Positions 61,365 to 64,000 of a DNA stretch of 64,000 nt are shown here, one piece after another. Origin of the DNA: Phycisphaerales bacterium (GTDB taxonomy: Bacteria; Planctomycetota; Phycisphaerae; UBA1845); contig JACKHG010000002.1 of NCBI GenBank assembly GCA_020639115.1, positions 1 through 64,000 on the forward strand. Direction: 5' to 3'. Both the position numbers and the translations under genes were made by a program. Every line of letters begins with the position of its first letter. Position 1 is the first letter of the stretch. Below the pieces are notes generated by a model that was not told the DNA's origin, did no database searches, and worked only from the letters and a program-made list of their open reading frames with translations.

Positions 61365-63877
61365 GTGCACTGCGGCTGATGCTCAGCACACTGTTGCTGA
61401 CGCTGCTCGCCTGCCCGGCGAACGCGGAGATCCCCACAAAAACACGGCAGGATATCGTCCGCTACGCGGCGACCGGCATCGGCTCTCCCTACGTCTGGGG
61501 CGGCGGAAGCTGGGATCCGGATGATCGCGGCTACGGCGGCGCGGATTGCTCCGGTTTCGTCAGCAAGTCGTGGTCGCTGGCGCGCTGGACGCCGTACCGC
61601 GTCGAGTATCACGGCCCCTACTCGACCGCAAGCCTGATCCAGACGCCGGGCGCGTATTGGGACGAAGTGGATCGGGCGGATCTCGTCTACGGCGATGCCA
61701 TCGTCATCCGCTATGACTCGTCGAGCGGTCACACCTACCTCTATCTCGCCGGCGACGGCTGGGGCCAGCACGAAGTGTACGAGGCGCGCGGAACGGCCTA
61801 CGGCATCGTGCATCGCTGGCGCGAGACGGGCGACAACCTGCACGCCGTCAAGGGCATCCGCCGGCACGCGCTCATCGAGAACGTCGGCGTGACCGAGCAC
61901 ATCGTCGAGACCGACGACGGCGCCCCGTACTACACCGACGTCGGCATGACCGGCAGCTCGTCATGGGACAGCTCGGCGCCCGGCTGCACCGAGGGGCAAT
62001 GCCGTTATCGCTGGGTCACGGCCACGCGAAACGAAACTTGCACATTTATCCCCGACCTGCCGGAGGCTGGCTGGTATCGCGTGTACGTCACCTGCAATGA
62101 GGGCGATCCCAACGTGCAAGGCGTCGGCGTCACGGTCAATCATGCGGGCGGCAGCAACCACTTCACGTGGAACCAGGCCGACGCGGCGGCGCTCAACACC
62201 TGGGTGCCGATCGGTGGCCGGAGCTTCCTGTTCAACGCGGGAATGGACGGAACGGTGGTGTGGGACGACTTCAACGCCACACCGACGGACGGGGCGCACA
62301 TCTTCCGCGGTGACGCGACGAAGTTCACTCTCGACAACCGCGTCGAGGTGGACGGCGTGGGCGGTGCGGCGGGAACTTTCGCCACCGTCCACGAGGCGCT
62401 CGCATGGCTTGCGGCGCACGAATCCGAAGAGCCGGACGTGATCGACGTCACGTGCGACACGCTCGTCGAAACCGGCTGTCTGCTGATCAACCTGATCGAT
62501 GACGTGACGATCAAGGGCGATGCGGATGACAACGGAGTGCCTGTAACGATTGCGCTCGCGCCGAGCGTGCCCGCCGGTTGGTCGCGCCCGTGCGGCGTGT
62601 ACCTCGACGTGCCGATCCAGCATCACTACACGCTCCGCGACCTCACGATCGTGCCGCAGTACGTCTCCGCCGGGTACGACACGGGCGCATACGGGCTGGT
62701 CATTGACGAACAGAATCCTTCGGATCAGGCGTGCGCCATGTCGGTCCTGCTGGAAGGCGTGACCGTCGCCGCCAGCCTGCCGGGCCACGTGCCCACCGCT
62801 CCCTTCGAGGATCATCGGGCCCAGGCGACGATGTTCGGCTCGAGCGATGCGTCGTACGGGTCAGCCGTCCTGCAGCGGTCGTCGGGCTGGGCCGGGGATG
62901 CCGACTGTCGTCAGGCGATCGTGGCCACCGACCTGACCATCACGCACAGCGCCACGCGCGGACTGGCTTTGGAATCCGCATATACGGATTGGGATATCGC
63001 CGGCGGGCTGGTCATCAGCTATTGCGGCCTGGAGGGCATTCGGGCGCAGCAGATCGATGGCAGCAGCCTCGTGGTGCGGGCGCCGGCGGGCGCCGGCGTC
63101 AACCGGATCCAGCACAATCTCGGGGGCGGTGTCGTCAACATCGGCAACAGCGGTACGGGCACGGTGTCGCTCGCCAACTGCCTGATTCGCGACAACCAGG
63201 GTGCGCTCGGCGGCGGCCTGCGTGCGGAAAATGCGCAGACAACGCTCCGGAACGCGCTGCTGACCGGAAACATCGCCACGTCGGGCGGAGGCGTTTACGT
63301 GTCCGGCGGGAGCCTCGGCGTCGCCGGCTGCACGCTCGTCGATAACACCGCGACCAGCGCCGGCGCCATCCTGAGTTCCGGAGCATCCGTGGCGGTCGCC
63401 AACTCGATCCTCTGGGCGAATGGCGCCGCGCCGCTCTCCGGCAGCATGGTGGTCACCAGCAGCAACGTGGAGGGCGGCCAGGCGGGCGCGGGCAACATCG
63501 CGGACGATCCCGCATTCGTCGATGCGCTCGCGGCGGACTATCACCTGCAGCGCCGCTCACCATGCATCAATATGGGCAACCCATTATTCGCTCCCGACCT
63601 CACCGAGACCGACGTGGATGGCACGCCGCGCATCCAGGGGGGCTATCCCGATATGGGGGCCGACGAAACCGAGTTCCTCGCGGGCGACATGGACGCGGAC
63701 GGTGATGTCGATCTCGACGACCAAGTCGCGTTCAGCGAGTGCCTCGGCGGCCCCGGCGCGGCCCCCGCCCCCTCCGCCCCGCTTTCGGGCACCGACTGCC
63801 TCGTCGTCTTCGATTACGACGATGACGGCGACGTGGACCTGTGGGATTTCTCGTGTTTGCGGCTGCGCCACCCGTAG
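61361..63877 (+). CDS. NlpC/P60-like hydrolase with golvesin-like, beta-helix and dockerin-like domains
   Basis: An 838-residue secreted protein. Signal peptide to about residue 22. Residues 25-150 are NlpC/P60-like, with catalytic Cys63 in GGADCSGFVSKSW and His124 in SSGHTYLYLA. Residues 175-325 resemble the golvesin C-terminal-like domain (YRWVTATRNETCTFIPDLP, GWYRVYVTCNEGDP, TWVPIGGRSFLFNAG). Residues 430-770 form a right-handed beta-helix (repeats such as SLANCLIRDNQGALGGGLRA, LLTGNIATSGGGVYVSGGS). The C-terminus ends in a dockerin-like tag (DMDADGDVDLDDQVAFSECL, DYDDDGDVDLWDFSCL). The Cys-His pair implies peptidase activity on peptidoglycan or another polymer. Coupled to the upstream propeller gene. 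Confidence 0.85.
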   Translation: MSALRLMLSTLLLTLLACPANAEIPTKTRQDIVRYAATGIGSPYVWGGGSWDPDDRGYGGADCSGFVSKSWSLARWTPYRVEYHGPYSTASLIQTPGAYWDEVDRADLVYGDAIVIRYDSSSGHTYLYLAGDGWGQHEVYEARGTAYGIVHRWRETGDNLHAVKGIRRHALIENVGVTEHIVETDDGAPYYTDVGMTGSSSWDSSAPGCTEGQCRYRWVTATRNETCTFIPDLPEAGWYRVYVTCNEGDPNVQGVGVTVNHAGGSNHFTWNQADAAALNTWVPIGGRSFLFNAGMDGTVVWDDFNATPTDGAHIFRGDATKFTLDNRVEVDGVGGAAGTFATVHEALAWLAAHESEEPDVIDVTCDTLVETGCLLINLIDDVTIKGDADDNGVPVTIALAPSVPAGWSRPCGVYLDVPIQHHYTLRDLTIVPQYVSAGYDTGAYGLVIDEQNPSDQACAMSVLLEGVTVAASLPGHVPTAPFEDHRAQATMFGSSDASYGSAVLQRSSGWAGDADCRQAIVATDLTITHSATRGLALESAYTDWDIAGGLVISYCGLEGIRAQQIDGSSLVVRAPAGAGVNRIQHNLGGGVVNIGNSGTGTVSLANCLIRDNQGALGGGLRAENAQTTLRNALLTGNIATSGGGVYVSGGSLGVAGCTLVDNTATSAGAILSSGASVAVANSILWANGAAPLSGSMVVTSSNVEGGQAGAGNIADDPAFVDALAADYHLQRRSPCINMGNPLFAPDLTETDVDGTPRIQGGYPDMGADETEFLAGDMDADGDVDLDDQVAFSECLGGPGAAPAPSAPLSGTDCLVVFDYDDDGDVDLWDFSCLRLRHP

Positions 63878-63921
63878 GCCGGGTGTCCGCGCGTATTGCG
63901 GCTTCAAGCCGAAGTCTTTCC

Positions 63922-63951
63922 TTGACTTCACCGCCGCCCCGGCGGTAGAAC
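63922..63951 (+). promoter_or_regulatory. Possible promoter pointing out of the window
   Basis: TTGACT at 63922-63927 and TAGAAC at 63946-63951 with an 18-base spacer containing CCGCCGCCCCGGCGG. It would drive a gene beyond position 64000, not visible here. Confidence 0.35.
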
Positions 63952-64000
63952 GATTCCCCTCAGGTCGCTGGTGGCCTGCCGGCGGATCCGGCGGGCGTAA

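Overview
The window looks like the chromosome of a GC-rich planctomycete, most likely a Phycisphaerae-type lineage. The evidence is a PEP-CTERM protein ending in a run of arginines, five secreted proteins ending in a dockerin-like calcium-binding tag (core D-x-D-x-D-G-D-V-D), a planctomycete-style prepilin-like protein with a C-terminal CDGH motif, a 5S rRNA gene with no 16S or 23S beside it, and many long secreted or lipoprotein genes. No species can be named from the sequence alone. At least three conserved genes are broken by a single small indel, which fits residual assembly error in a draft or metagenome-derived contig at least as well as biology.

Layout. 1-2308 is the right end of an accessory segment: a zinc-ribbon/HTH gene, a coupled small gene and a Sel1-repeat lipoprotein, ending at the 3' part of an initiator tRNA-Met, the usual footprint of an integrated element. 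2424-4453 holds a small membrane protein, a structured candidate RNA with a strong terminator, and the PEP-CTERM protein. 4496-8588 (minus) is a metal-efflux-type permease fused to an HflK-like SPFH domain, followed by two more SPFH proteins. 8832-13648 is carB-carA in inverted order. 13816-23889 (minus) is a probable polysaccharide-degradation locus: LacI regulator, prepilin-like protein, GH16 glucanase, a 1109-residue repeat protein and a clan-A glycosidase, three of them carrying the dockerin-like tag. 24269-28447 holds a membrane protein, a LolA-like exported protein and the threonine-degradation pair tdh-kbl. 28647-32684 is accessory DNA: a DUF7674-like protein, two partial IS4-family copies and a PIN/HTH toxin-antitoxin pair. 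32685-37051 contains an aldo/keto reductase and an aromatic amino acid group (phhA, flavin reductase, DUF4177, hmgA). 37198-39773 has 5S rRNA, the cdaA-cdaR pair for cyclic di-AMP, and tRNA-Leu(CAA). 39801-50385 is rich in envelope functions: GH18 protein, metallophosphoesterase/PQQ-propeller, FlgM-like protein, lipoprotein amidase, STT3-like oligosaccharyltransferase, VanZ-like and CBM9-like proteins. 50398-56167 has a CPBP protease, ClpS, two lipoproteins, an EVE protein, SucD and a polyprenyl synthase. 56423-63877 (plus) contains two translationally coupled pairs: a GT-C glycosyltransferase with a GH13-type enzyme, and a beta-propeller protein with an NlpC/P60-golvesin-beta-helix-dockerin protein.

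How the genes fit together. Two themes recur. One is extracellular carbohydrate and cell-envelope processing, using proteins that share one C-terminal tag. The other is amino acid and nucleotide metabolism (carbamoyl phosphate, threonine to glycine, phenylalanine/tyrosine to homogentisate cleavage, succinyl-CoA). No CRISPR array, replication origin or prophage structural genes were seen.
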